A stretch of 64,000 bases of DNA, from the NCBI GenBank assembly GCA_034687125.1, contig JAQGBZ010000006.1, positions 62,001 to 126,000 of the forward strand. Direction: 5' to 3'. Position numbers and translations under genes: made by a program. Under the pieces are notes generated by a model that was given only the letters and a program-made list of their open reading frames with translations, did not search any database and was not told where the DNA came from. This document shows, piece by piece, positions 41,232-53,464 of this stretch. The first letter of the stretch is position 1, and the number at the start of each line of letters is the position of its first letter. The DNA comes from Neelides folsomi (Eukaryota; Arthropoda; Collembola; Neelipleona; Neelidae).

Positions 41232-42096
41232 ACATTGGCTTCTACTTGACAAGACCAATTTAACGAAATTTTCAATCAATGATACAAATTAATCGTTAAT
41301 TTCATTAGTCACTTTGTTCATATTTAAATATAGTATAAATACCTTATGTTGCAAGTAGCCAATTAAATCAAATGTAAATTCTCAAGTGAAAATAATAAAA
41401 TACTTCATTATTTTATTGTAAATATTTTTACAATTCATGTTTGTATTTCTCTGTACTTAAATTATAGAATTAAATATACTTATTTATTATACAATAATAG
41501 ATAATAAATAGACAAACGCTAAATACTTCAATATTATACAACAGTTAAAGGGATAAAATAGTTATTAATTTCTCTCTATGTCAGTTTCTTTAATTGTGTT
41601 TAACGTTTTCGCTTAATCATAAAATATATCCATTTGTGAGATTCACATTTGAGGAGAGTTTGGAAAATATGGCCATGGGGGCCAATAACTTGAATGATTT
41701 GAAATCATCGAAGATCCTGAGAATCCTCTCGTATTCTGATTGTTTTGACTATGAACTGCATGACCAAATCCTCTTGTATACAAAATATGACTCGTCGGAA
41801 GAGGAGGAATTGGTTGGAGATTCTGAGTAATGGGAAAAGTTTCCATTTGTGAGGATGGAAATCGCATAAGGGGCTCCGCATAAAGGATTTGTTTTGAATT
41901 CTCTTGCTCTGAGACATAGACAAGATGAAAAATTACTCTTCTTACTTCTTATATCGTTTTATCATTATCACCTTTCTTGGTAACAAATCTATCTTGATTA
42001 GCTTTCAATATAAACAGTGCAAGATCGTAAAGTTTAAAATATTTTTATAAAGATTAGATTGGAATATGAAATTATGTCATAAGATTTAAGTCCATA
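41232..42096. other. gap with a possible minus-strand terminal exon
   Basis: Mostly AT-rich. On the minus strand, 41908-41643 is preceded by a good acceptor (TCTATGTCTCAG) and is open to a TGA in one frame. The peptide contains GFGHAVHSQNNQNTRGF and ends SYWPPWPYFPNSPQM. No matching upstream exon could be found, so it is left as an unconfirmed candidate. Confidence 0.3.
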
Positions 42097-42384
42097 ATGC
42101 CTACAGAGCCCAATATAAATAATCCAGTAATCAACCCATTTTCATCAAGACCGTCCAGGGAGGGAGAAACACCTGAAGATGAAGGATTTTTCAAAGAAAT
42201 GGCCAAGTTCTTTCTCTTCATCTCTGTGCTTCTCTTTATCAAGTTCACGAATGATGTGTTAACAGCACTCATTAAAAGATCCACGTAAGAAATGCCAAAT
42301 GAAAATAAATAATTAACTTTAAATATTAAATGTATGAACCTATAATAATACAGATACAACAACTTGAGAGGCTATAGGGTCTAA
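42097..42384 (+). CDS. 72-residue single-pass membrane protein
   Basis: Two exons, 42097-42284 and 42354-42384; phases close with donor GTAAGA and acceptor ATACAG. The protein has a polar, Pro/Asn/Ser-rich N-terminus (1-30), one hydrophobic helix (about 37-58, FFLFISVLLFIKF) and a short basic tail ending YNNLRGYRV. Not recognised. The arrangement resembles a tail-anchored or type II small integral membrane protein. Support rests on the ORF, the clean splice and the well-placed helix. The antisense frame across the same DNA is a shadow. Confidence 0.5.
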
Positions 42385-42829
42385 TGTATTATACATACAC
42401 ACATATTACATAAAATATATCCTACATAATAGTATGGTTCACACTTTCACACGCGTTTGATATTAAATGATCATTTTCTTAATTTTAGGTGCGATAATTC
42501 TCTTCATTAAAAATTGGAACTTCAAGTATAATAATAATGATATTTATGCAAAATCATTTTAAATTTAAAATATTATTCGCAATTTGACATTTTTGAACAT
42601 AAATTATAAATATTAAAAATATATTTCATCACATCATCAAGTTAACTTATTTTTAATTTAATTAAATACCACAAGTTATGAAACTTACAATGCTTATACT
42701 TATATTAATGTAATAAAAGAAATTGGCACGCTGACTCAAGTATTCATAAAAATAAAATAATACAAAATTGACTATAATTTCAAAAAATTGAGTAACTCTT
42801 CAGTAACAATCAGAATTTGTGTGAGAGAA
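42385..42829. other. AT-rich convergent gap
   Basis: Separates the 3' ends of the small membrane gene and the secreted-protein gene. Nothing was recognised. Confidence 0.4.
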
Positions 42830-43447
42830 TTAAGGCAAGATGAAGTGGAGCGTCGGCACAGCCACGAACCTTCTATAATAATACCGAATTGGCCTTGCAT
42901 TGATTTGCTGGTGTTGACCCAAAAATGGTGAAGGTCTGAAAGTCCTCACGATGTGTCTGCAGTAACCTCTTGGGTCTCTCCTTTGACCAGGCCCACAAGG
43001 TCGTTCAGGTACGATTATCATCGTCTTGCTCATTAAAATCTTCGTTTCGTCTGTTTCATCCTCGCCCTCGTTGTCAATCCGAGGATTTGGACGGAGCTGA
43101 AGATAGGTTTCAGCATTTTGGATGGAATTCCTCTCAGCTCCACGTTTCCCAAAAGGTTCATTGGAAACTCTGCAATTGGCGTTTCTGGCGTCTAGGAAGA
43201 TTTGTAAAAGTGAGCAAAGTGATCCGGCTTCTGAGCCTTCTCCTCTTCCTTCGATTCCCCTCGTTTCTTCTTGGTCATTTGAGTATTCATGATTCTCATG
43301 GTTCATGTCTTCCTCTTCAAATGGGTTGGAGTCAATGGGTGGTTCTTCAGTAAGGAGCGGGGCATTCCACACGAGGTCGATCGAATGGGCCAAAACCACT
43401 AATGCCACAAATGCTCGGAAAAGTCCATGCCGCGTGAAATCACTCAT
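42830..43447 (-). CDS. secreted protein, possible peptide-hormone precursor
   Basis: Single exon, 205 residues. A basic N-terminus followed by a hydrophobic core (FRAFVALVVLAHSIDLVWNA) looks like a signal peptide cut near residue 29. The acidic spacer 33-62 is followed by a stretch with two cysteines (Cys78, Cys92) that ends in RVSNEPFGKR (93-102). Gly-Lys-Arg is the usual signal for cleavage and C-terminal amidation. A second pair of cysteines sits in RPCGPGQRRDPRGYCRH (149-165). I know no family member by name. It may be a neuropeptide precursor, or simply a secreted protein that happens to contain GKR. The start is the first ATG and gives the signal peptide. Confidence 0.65.
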   Translation of the reverse strand: MSDFTRHGLFRAFVALVVLAHSIDLVWNAPLLTEEPPIDSNPFEEEDMNHENHEYSNDQEETRGIEGRGEGSEAGSLCSLLQIFLDARNANCRVSNEPFGKRGAERNSIQNAETYLQLRPNPRIDNEGEDETDETKILMSKTMIIVPERPCGPGQRRDPRGYCRHIVRTFRPSPFLGQHQQINARPIRYYYRRFVAVPTLHFILP

Positions 43448-45109
43448 TATGCCTAATAAATATAGGAAAACTAAATTAATATTTAACTTTGCTGTTATTC
43501 AAATCTATTATAAAGTATTAACCATAATTAATATTTTATAAAAATAAATTAATAAAATACAACTTATAGGTAATTCAAATACGGTATAATGAATGAATAC
43601 TTTAATCTTTGTAAAAAAATTATTAGATTCTTATTAATATAAAAAAACTTATTAATTTGTACTTAGAAAAATTGTAGATTGGATTAAATTATTAAGTGTT
43701 TAAATTAAGAATTAAATGTAAGAGGGATCAACCTTGACACGGAGAGTTGAAGACGATACTCACGACTCGGCGGCTCAGAGGCGAATGGCAACCAAGTGTC
43801 AATTTCCCAAGAGACCCATCAAGAGATACAAACATTGACCTGCACCTCTCTCATTTCAAGAACAAGGGCGAATGCACACTAATCCTCACAATCCTTTTTA
43901 CAAGTGTGAAGTCATTAGCCACCTTCCTATTCAACACATTTGAATTTTACAAGTCTTGAGAGTTCTCAAGACAAAATGCTCAATCACACTCGTAGTTACA
44001 CAATGTCACAAAATGGTCAAACTGCATTGCAATTAGATAATGACCAATAAATTAACTCTTTATCATTACTTAATTACATATCGTTACTTTTTATCATAAT
44101 ATTATAAATCTCATTATTGTCATTATTATATCACATAAGTATAATATTTGTTAAGTTTTTATGTAAAATTAAATAGTTAATTGCTCATTAGCAAGTATTT
44201 GAATTGGAGAACCTATAATTTTCCCACTCTGACCAAACACCAAACTGACAATAAAGCAATCTTATAAACTTCATGATTTGTTCCAAATCGTTCGTCTACA
44301 TTAATCAAGGAGCTCATTACTTGAATAAAAGTTAAATACTTGAAGTTGATTATATAATTTTTCTTGGAATTGATCTTATATTGGGTTTGTTTGGTTCGTG
44401 TGGGAAGACGCGAGTTGATCTGACGAGTTGAAGGAATGAGCTCATGTGGCTTGTTAATGTTGTTAACATGAGAGAAGGGGAATAGTTGGCTCCCATCAAA
44501 CAAATACTTGTTAATCGTCATTCATAATTTATGGACTTGATTTTAATTTGTGGGCAGGAGAGTCAGATCTTGGTAAATAAAAGTGAAAGTTAATGTGTCA
44601 AGAGCCCTTTAAAAGTCCCGAGGCAGTTTGGGCCGATGCACACTCCGCGTAACATGGGGATTCAAGTTTTGGGGGAAATTATGCAAGAAGAAGTAGGCCA
44701 CCTACTTGGTTCGATTCATTCGCGTCTCAAAGGTCAGTCCGAGACAACATTGGAGAGTTGGTGCGTAAGCAGTAGCCTCAACAATTACCACTAAAAGATC
44801 CACAAAGGTCCTCGAGTTGACCATAAAAAACAACTTTAACTATAAAGTCTTTGAGGTCCATTAATGACAAACAATACAAGAATAGACTTTGGCTCTTTTC
44901 TGTGTATAGGAACATTTCAACATTTAATTCTTTATTAAGTTAAAAGTTTGAACAGTCAAAGTTTAAGAGAAAAAAACAAATAACAAAATATATTTAATTT
45001 ATATACATAGTGTGTAATTAATAATTACTAATTATGTAGTTTAATTATTGGAACAATTTGTAAATTATATTTAAATATTTAAATGCCACTCATCTTCATT
45101 GTATGGAAT
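43448..45109. other. gap, nothing recognised
   Basis: The open frames here (plus 43747-43959, minus 44213-44521) have no resemblance to known proteins and no supporting splice signals. It presumably holds the promoter of the secreted-protein gene and the 3' region of the FATP gene. Confidence 0.4.
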
Positions 45110-48100
45110 TCATACTCGAATCTTTCCGGTCATTATGTTCTCATAGAGGGCTTTGTCTAATTCAATATAACTTGCCCCTTGGAAAAAGTAAATTTTCTCT
45201 GGAACAATTGTAATGTCAAACCCCTGTTTCTGCAATTCGACCTTTTGCAGTTTGTACGTTCCTACAGGTGAAAGAAAGGTAAATGTAAAAGGTAAAAGAT
45301 GGTTAGAATTCGCATTGTTAAATTACAAAACTCGTATTCTCCCAATTACCTGTCATATTAATTTCTTTAATAATGCGAATGAAAAGTGGACGTGCGTATG
45401 TAGGGAGAGTTTTGATGAGCCCAATTGACAACAACCCGAGATCGACGGTTCCATCGGGGTCAGCAATTGCGGCCATTCCGGCCTTCCCATCAGTATTTGG
45501 TATCTCTACACCGTACACGACCGCATCTTTCAAATCGCATAATTTACTAATTACTCCTTCCACTTCAGACGTTGAGACATTTTCTCCCTTCCATCGGAAA
45601 GTGTCCCCAGTTCGGTCCTTGAAGTAAAAGTACCCAAGCTCGTCCATCATCAAAATATCACCTGAAAGATTGTGGAAAGGACGAGGGTGAACAATTGGCC
45701 TTCATTAATTCAATTATGGGTATTAAAAAATTAAAATTATCATAATTGCCGGTAGCACAAGGTAGTTAAATAAAAGGAAGGTGGAAATATTAAAAGTTTA
45801 ATGAATGAGAGGAAGAGTTTAAATTATGGGAAGGATAATTGTCATTACCCGTCCTAAACGCCTTGTCTCCTTTCCTGTATACGTTGTAGAGGATCTTCTT
45901 ACTTGTGGAATTTGGGTCAGTGTAACTAGAGAGGAATTTAACCATTGAATAATAAAATGAAGATTTGAATCATGGTCGAGGTCAGGATTCCTTACCCTTG
46001 GAAGTCTCTGATGGGGTCATCAGGGTCAATTCTGGCCACGAGTTCTCCAGGCTCGTTCAATTTGCAAATGATGCAGAATCCATTTTTGTTCCGGAGCGGT
46101 TCCCCGGTTTCTTTATCCACGCGGATAAGTGCTGCTGGCATAAATGGATATGCAACTCGTGGGAAAAATCCCACAGCTCCAATATGACCATTGATATTAA
46201 CTATAATATAAATATTAACTAATTAAATATAATTATATTACATTAGGTAATGTTGTTTCATATTCCATATTAAGAATTAGAGAGGCAACCAATATCCTAA
46301 TGTTAATTCTAGAATATTATTTATTTAAAAAATAATAATTTAAATATAAATCAGCTTATGAAAATTAATCTTACCCATGTGGCAGTTGCCTTCGGTAGAT
46401 CCGTAGAGTTCTGCTATCATTGGATTTCCGAACCGTTTGCAGAAATTTTCCCAAATCTCAGGTCTCATTCCGTTTCCAAACATCATTTTCACTTTGTGCA
46501 TTTTGTCCTCAGGGGACGGAGGAGTGTTCAGCAAGTAACGAGTCAGTTCCCCTAAATATTGGCACACCTAAATAATTACCCAAATAGGCAATTTACAAAA
46601 TTAAGTATTAAAATATACCATTCAATTTACTGTTCATATAAAATTATTTGTACAATAACAATGTTAAATCTCATATTTAATTAATCTCATATTTAAAAGA
46701 AAAAACTCTATAAATTAAATGTTATTATGTTTTAAAAACTGAAAAAATAATTATTATTATTTGACTTTACTCTAAATATAAAATTTTTGGAAAATGATAA
46801 ATTGTGACCATAAAGGTCCAATAATTATAAATGTTAATTGATTATCCTATCAGTATATCGATAAAAGTAGTAAAAGTTCTTCAATGAATGATTAAGATAA
46901 GTAAAAAATTTGACTTGCAGTAACGTCGTGCCGAATGCAGTCTTTCCAAAATCTTGAGGCTGAAAATTTCTTTGCAATCACAACCGTAGTTCCATACTAT
47001 ATTAGGCATAAATATTCAATATTATATAATACAATATTATATAAGGAGAACAAAGATTGACAGAATAATAGGATTAAATAAAGATTGAGTTCAAATGTAA
47101 AGTGGCAATTTCACAGCTAGTGATGTTAATGTCAAATTTATTATGGTTTAACAAAATAGAAAAGAGCTTACCATAATAGCTTGTCCAACACCAACCATTC
47201 CACCTTGTATATGATATAAAGGAAGCGGAGTGTACAAAATATCATTTTCAGTCACTCCGTTCATCATGTGAACTCCATTGACCGCCATCATGGCTCTGGA
47301 ACAAGATAATAGCTCTAATAAGTATATTAAACGTCTCACGCATCCCATTTCCATATTTTAATTTCGGGGTGAGGAAAGTTTCTGTACTAATGACATGAAT
47401 GACATATGAGAGAGAATCGTGAAATAATAAACCTTGAATGTTTGATGACGGAAGCTTTGGGGAGCCCAGTCGTTCCTGCGAAGGAAGATTAGGAAAGAAT
47501 TACTTTTTTCAATTGCACACACCCATACATACTTACATACACACTTGTCCACTTATCTACGCATCTACAATTTTGTGGGTTGATAAAGTGGTTCATTCTA
47601 ACCTGAAGTATAGATGTAACAGAACCTATCTGAAAAATTGACTCTCTCAGAAGGGACCGGCTCCGTCGTGGGACTAGAACTCATCTCATGGGATAGATTC
47701 TTCACTTTCACGTTTAACCCATCCTCTTCTGGACTAGACTCGCCGAATCGGTACAGCTGCATGGCTCCCATGTTCTCGGCATCAAAAAGGTCCTTAATGG
47801 CTAAAGAAATCCAATTGTTAAATATTGGCAATAATCATTGGATCGTGTGAACTTATTTCCTCAAGTTGCAAAATATGCCAATAAGACTCATAAAGAACTC
47901 CTAGCAAAGTTTCCTTAATTATTCCTTTCCTTAACTAACGTAGGAAATCCAATAGGAATCATTATTGAATGAAAGTGGTTCGTTTACCCCCAGAAAGCTC
48001 GCTCCCATATATAATGGCTCTGGCACTGGCTGTCTCCACGCAGTGCTTCAGAGGCTGAAGTCTCAAATTGTAATTGATAAATGCTGTGATGACTCCAATC

Positions 48101-49344
48101 TAGAACAATGAAAATTAAAAAAGTTACAATTATTAAACTACAATTAAAACTACAATTAAAACATCACTGGGAATGTTGGAATATTAAAAATTCTTACCTT
48201 GGAAAGACCAAGCCAAATGCACATGTATTCAATTCTATTCTCCATGAACAGAGCAACAGCATCACCTTTTTTGAACCCCTGTGTGCTGAAGTAATTTCCT
48301 ACTTTGTTCGCTTCAGCTTGGACCTGAGTACAAATCTCCAATGAATATTCGAATATTCCAATTTGATCAAATTGCAAAAGAGAGATTCTTAGGCCGGTCA
48401 ACGGAAACATTGTTGGAAAGCATGCAGGATATTAGTACTTAGGGTTTGATAGGCCAAGGAGCTTCGTTGTTAAATGAGTGCAATTGATAAATTACAATTT
48501 ACAATGCGTGTTAAAAAGAAATGAAAGTTGTGTTAAAGCCTTTAACTTAAAGAAGCACAATAAAAAATTGGAAGACTTTGCTTAAAAAGTGTCTTACATT
48601 ACATACCCTTACTTATGTTATCTACTACTTACTTTGTTATGTACTTATTAAGATTCTCTTCTTATTTAGTTATTTTTACCAGAGTTAAGCTAAAAGGATC
48701 ATAAAAGAATTTAATTACGTACTTTTTTGAAGGTCCAACTTTCTTCTCCCAAATGAAAGCATGTTTTGTCAGGAAGCCTGTTTACAACCTGTAATATTCG
48801 GGAGCCTTTACAACCAATGTTTTATTTCTATATTTACAATTAGCTTAGTAAGGAAGCTAGGAGCTTTGGTTGGGCTGTTGGGCATATGAGAAACGATGAA
48901 ATCCCAACCACTTGTCCAAGCTACATACTTGTTTATTGCCAACAACCAACAAGGAAATGGTGATTGAAATAAGGAATTTAATGTGTAGTAGTTAGAAAAA
49001 AGATATGTGTGTTTGTACAGCATCGAATCTGTTCCCAACAGTAAGGTTCTTCCTCCCAGCAATCCTCATATCAATCTTGAGCCGGAGGAAGCGGATAGCG
49101 ATCCTTAAATTGAAACAAATACGTATTAATGACCAATTAAAATCGCTGATTAAAATATTAATATTAATATGAGATTAATATAAATATTAATGTGCCACGG
49201 GGGTTGTCACCTTGTGTCTCGCGGGAGTGTGATTAAGATGCAGTAGAGGAGTCTTCGATAAGCCAAGATGAAGATGAGGACGAGGGCGGCTAAGGCCACG
49301 GGCAAAATTGACCGCCAGCTCCATTCGCAGCAGTCTTGAGCCAT
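45110..49344 (-). CDS. FATP: long-chain fatty acid transport protein / very-long-chain acyl-CoA synthetase (SLC27A)
   Basis: Membrane enzyme that activates long-chain fatty acids to CoA esters and drives their uptake. Fourteen exons: 49344-49211, 49103-49019, 48788-48723, 48323-48198, 48099-47988, 47800-47603, 47475-47433, 47295-47172, 46996-46919, 46567-46375, 46200-45996, 45925-45849, 45661-45350, 45261-45110; 634 residues (human FATP4 643), phases close. An N-terminal membrane helix (about 12-30) precedes the AMP-binding motif [14 protein letters not shown] (237-249), the segment [24 protein letters not shown], and the FATP/VLACS motif [18 protein letters not shown] (499-516). The end of the protein, [17 protein letters not shown], is also family-typical. 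Intron 9 is a GC-AG intron. Confidence 0.95.
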
Positions 49345-50587
49345 GGGAAGTCTGCGTCCCCTCCGACGGCCGACCTCGACTCGAGTGGCCCAGGCAAAGC
49401 GAACGGGGCAGTTCTTGTCCCTCCTTATCTTATCGCCCCACCTCGCCCAAACTCAACAAACCCCACAGACACAATGGACAGCCCCAATGTACTTATATTA
49501 TTATTATCTAGCAAATCCTCTGGAATTATTATTCAATTCTCAAGTACTCCATTGTATTGACTTGGGACACGTAAGAGGGGCGACACTTGGAATTTAAGCT
49601 CTCGCTCCTTCGACCACAAATAGACGAATCCAACCATCAAGGGGAGAGAATCTTCTGTTTAGAGAGGAGAATGTCAGCCCAATAGTGATTATTCTAATTA
49701 TCAGGCATAGTAAACAGAAACCTGTATGAGAACACCCAAATCCACTCCTATCAGTCACCCATTCTGGTTAATAGATTTTAATATAAAAAGTGTAAAGTAT
49801 TAGCTAATATCACTCCAATACAAAAAATTCTTGTCAATTAACTTTTTTTTATCTTTTTTGTGACCGACTCTTTTTATATAAAAATTCCAATTTATAGGAA
49901 AATCGAAAAGGAGTAAAAGATCATTAACATTAAGATCTGATAAATAATGGATTTGAATTGCGTTCAATTAAATTGTTGTTAATTATGTTTATTAACATTT
50001 AATAATGTATATTGAACTAACATTTATTTAGAGTGTGGTTTTAATAAAGATTTTAATTGATATAGATTTGAACAGGAATTTGATAAGACTGTTGGTTTAA
50101 TCAAATTGAATTAAAATTAAATACGTTTTAATTTATGTAATTGTAGTGGGTATTTAAAAGTAAGTTGATAAATCAATGATCTATCCTCTTATCCTATTTC
50201 CTATACATATAACTTATACGCAGAATAGATTAATTTCTTTATAAATCAACGTTAAAAATATATGGGAAAAATACAAAATGTACCGGGTGCTCTGACTGAT
50301 AAGATTAATCAATTTTTATACTTAAATAAGTAATAATAGGCTTAATTATATTTATGTATACACAGCCCAAATATTATACAAATAGGAAATATGTCAACTA
50401 TCAAAGTTCGCTTTTAGATAATGTAGCCGTTAAAAAATGGATGCATTGGCTCTTTATTTTGTACTTTGCCCTAACTTTCCAAGTTATGAAATAAATTGAA
50501 AACTTTTTCAACAATCCATTAATAATTTTATTTTTGTAAAAGTTATAATAAATATCGATATGTAGTTTGACAAAGCAGCCGATTTCG
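49345..50587. other. gap upstream of FATP, nothing recognised
   Basis: A GC-rich patch at 49345-49470 next to the FATP start is open in several plus-strand frames without any family resemblance and is probably promoter or leader sequence. The rest is AT-rich. Confidence 0.4.
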
Positions 50588-52942
50588 TCACTTCCTGGCT
50601 TCAACCATAATAATGTGGTATCCATGTTTGGTCTTCACCAATTCCGAGTAAATTGGGCTAGAAATATAAAAATTACATTTCATATTAAAAATAATTAAAT
50701 AATACATTAATTTTCTAAAACACATTAACTTTTTAATTTTGAGTAATGATATAGAATTTTATTCTTTAATATTATTGAAATATTATGTTCAGCAAAACCC
50801 TTGAGGTTTTGGGTTCATCGTAATAAACCAGCTCAATTGTAATTACTGTAATACTCATGCTATTAACAAGAGAATGAAGAGATATGTCTACGAGCATGCA
50901 AGCATTGAATAGGTAAAGGTACGCTCGTACTTGCGCTCGTACATATCCGTTACGAGGAGGAAGCGAATTAGAAATCGTGAACTTGGAACTTTGTATGAAA
51001 TGCATTTATAAATGATAATTTAAATGATTGACGTTCAAATCCCCACAATTTCTAACCATCCCAATACAATTCAATACATTTGGATAGGAATAAAGAAAGA
51101 GAATCTCTTTGGGAGATAGGACGAGATGGAAAGTGTTCTTTTTATAGTAACCAATAAAGAACTCATGGTTGTATTAAAATCTGCTTGTAAAGATCTTTAT
51201 AACAAAGAATCCCAACATCATCAGCTTACTTGTCAACTGTAGAGTTTGGAAGGAGAAAGGCAGCTTCTTGAAATGGGCCAACCTAAAATATACTCACATC
51301 ATTGTGTGTACTATTTAAATCCACCACGATGACACTCTTTGATGCTTTGGCTAAAGTTTAACATACAAACATATTTCTATTTGCATGGCATACTTGGGTG
51401 AAGGACGATGAGAGAAAAGAATAAATCATTCTCTTGGGGACTCATACACACGTCTTATATCTTTATATGTTAGGTAGATACATTCATAATGGGCAGATAT
51501 TTACATACATCCCTACATGCCCAATATGGCTCATATGTCTGATAATTAAAAAAAGGTTGGATAATTGGTTGATAGATTAAAAGTGAAAGTTGTTGAACCA
51601 TCGAGCCGCGCGCCATCCACCCCAGGTCTCCTATAATGAAGCATAAAAAGTGTGAGTCGAGTCAGAGATCACCTCAATTTAAGAGACGATGTGTCAAAAA
51701 ATGAATGAGACACATCTTCCGATGTTTGTGCCTATTTATTTGGATTCTCGTCATCATTAATTACCTCCTGACCGGGCCTTGTCTTCGCTGAATTGAGTGG
51801 CCACTTCGGAAAATTTAATTCCAGCCCTTAGCTTCTCCATTGCTTCTAAGGCCTTGCTTTGCTTCTCGCATAAAATATGGCGAACCTAAGAAATTAGTTC
51901 AAAATAGTTACCTAATTGTAATTATGAATTTTTTAAGAATGTTTTCAAAATATTAAAAATTAATTATGTGCTGATTGGCAATTTGTTTCAAGTTCAATTG
52001 AAACGTCATTTGTTGGAACTACCGCTCAATAGTTTAATTGCACACATGCTTGCATGTATTGAGTTAACTAAATACATTATTGTTGAATCACGTGTTTTTA
52101 AAAAAATGAGGTAGAGATAACCATATCTAAAGTTTGATTGTAAAGATATAGAGAAGACTATAATTGAAACAACAATCATGTATGTCGACATTAATTTGCA
52201 GAAAAATAACCTAAAAAATCAACATGAAGGGGTACGTGTGTATTTATGTTTAAAGGACTTTATGAGAGAATTGTAAGGGAGAATAGGGTATAGCTTCTAT
52301 ATAGCTATTCTGACCAAGCATGTAAATTATCGAACTAAATAATTGTGTGGGACAGTGTGGGAATACAAATAATTTCGCAATCAGCTGCAAGTGGTTTCTT
52401 CTCACAAGATCAAACAGAAAAGAAAATATATAATTTTTGCATGATTGTAAATATGCTGACTGTTAACAATCAAGAGTTAGTAGTAATTCTAGTAATGAAT
52501 AATATAGGCAGTTATTATAGGTTTATAGCCAATAAAATATTTGCATATGCCCATATGTCTCTTCAAAATCAAATGTCTTTTATGCCTTATTAAGTGAGTA
52601 TAGTGTACAATTATCAATTACTCATCCCAACAAGGCATAGGCACATACGATTATTAGGCACATAATATTTGCGTATAACTTATCATTCAAGTTCTACAAG
52701 TGGCCAATCCAATGTCGTGTTTTTCAATCAATTCAAAGATCTTCGCATTATTAATATTACTCATTATATCAATAGACTTACAATTAACTAAAAGTAAAAG
52801 ATGTTTTAATGATAAAATGGGCTCTTACTTTAATTGCATTTGCACTCTTTGGAGCAGATGGTTTTTCTTTTTCTTTATCAGCCTTTCCTCCGGATTTTTG
52901 TTGCGGCTTTGAACCACCTGCTTCCTTCTTTTTAGGAGGCAT
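50588..52942 (-). CDS. PIN4: parvulin-type peptidyl-prolyl isomerase PIN4
   Basis: Peptidyl-prolyl cis-trans isomerase of the Par14 class, linked in other animals to ribosome biogenesis and chromatin. Five exons: 52942-52829, 51885-51765, 51630-51599, 51282-51230, 50657-50588; 129 residues (human 131), phases close. A basic, flexible N-terminus ([12 protein letters not shown] and on) precedes the rotamase domain, about residues 36-129. Family blocks in order are [59 protein letters not shown] and [16 protein letters not shown]. Its start faces RFC4 across 522 bp. The 943-bp first intron and a 572-bp fourth intron are long for this window. Confidence 0.95.
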
Positions 52943-53464
52943 TGTGTCAATCAATGATTATGGAAGATCTGAATTAAAATTAAATGAATTTATTTTAAAT
53001 TTAATCATAAGGAGAAATATATAAATGAAATCGGCAATTGAAATAAAAGTAATCATGAAAGTTAAAATAATTTAACGAAACTATTCATATTTTACGCATA
53101 CCAAAATTAGATGGAATTGAGATGGTGATTCTTAAACTTTTAACGTTCAATAAGTGTTTATATCAAAGTATAGGAAAACAGAATTTGTAATTCCAAGAAG
53201 TTCTTAGCAAGTTGGCAAAAACAAGAATAAGACAAGAGCAAACTCTTGTTTTATCTTTTTGCTCTTGTTATTTTCTATAATTTTATATGCTGGATAATTT
53301 AGCGCCTCTGGAGAAAGTCTACCCAAGGCGCAAGGAACAAGGAACTCGCGAGCATTGAGAAGGAATATCAATTTTGAGCGGCACTCACTCTCATTTCATT
53401 CTCATCCGGCAATTCCGGCATTTGATTGTTCTTTTATCCGGATAATTGGCAATTAAATTGTGTA
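52943..53464. promoter_or_regulatory. divergent promoter region of PIN4 and RFC4
   Basis: Both genes are transcribed away from this 522-bp stretch, so it must hold both promoters. It contains an inverted repeat, ACAAGAG (53232-53238) with CTCTTGT (53243-53249), and a third CTCTTGT at 53262. No TATA box is obvious. Confidence 0.5.

Noticed and set aside
42072-42362. 96-codon minus-strand frame
   Set aside because: It is antisense to the spliced 72-residue gene and has no splice or family support.
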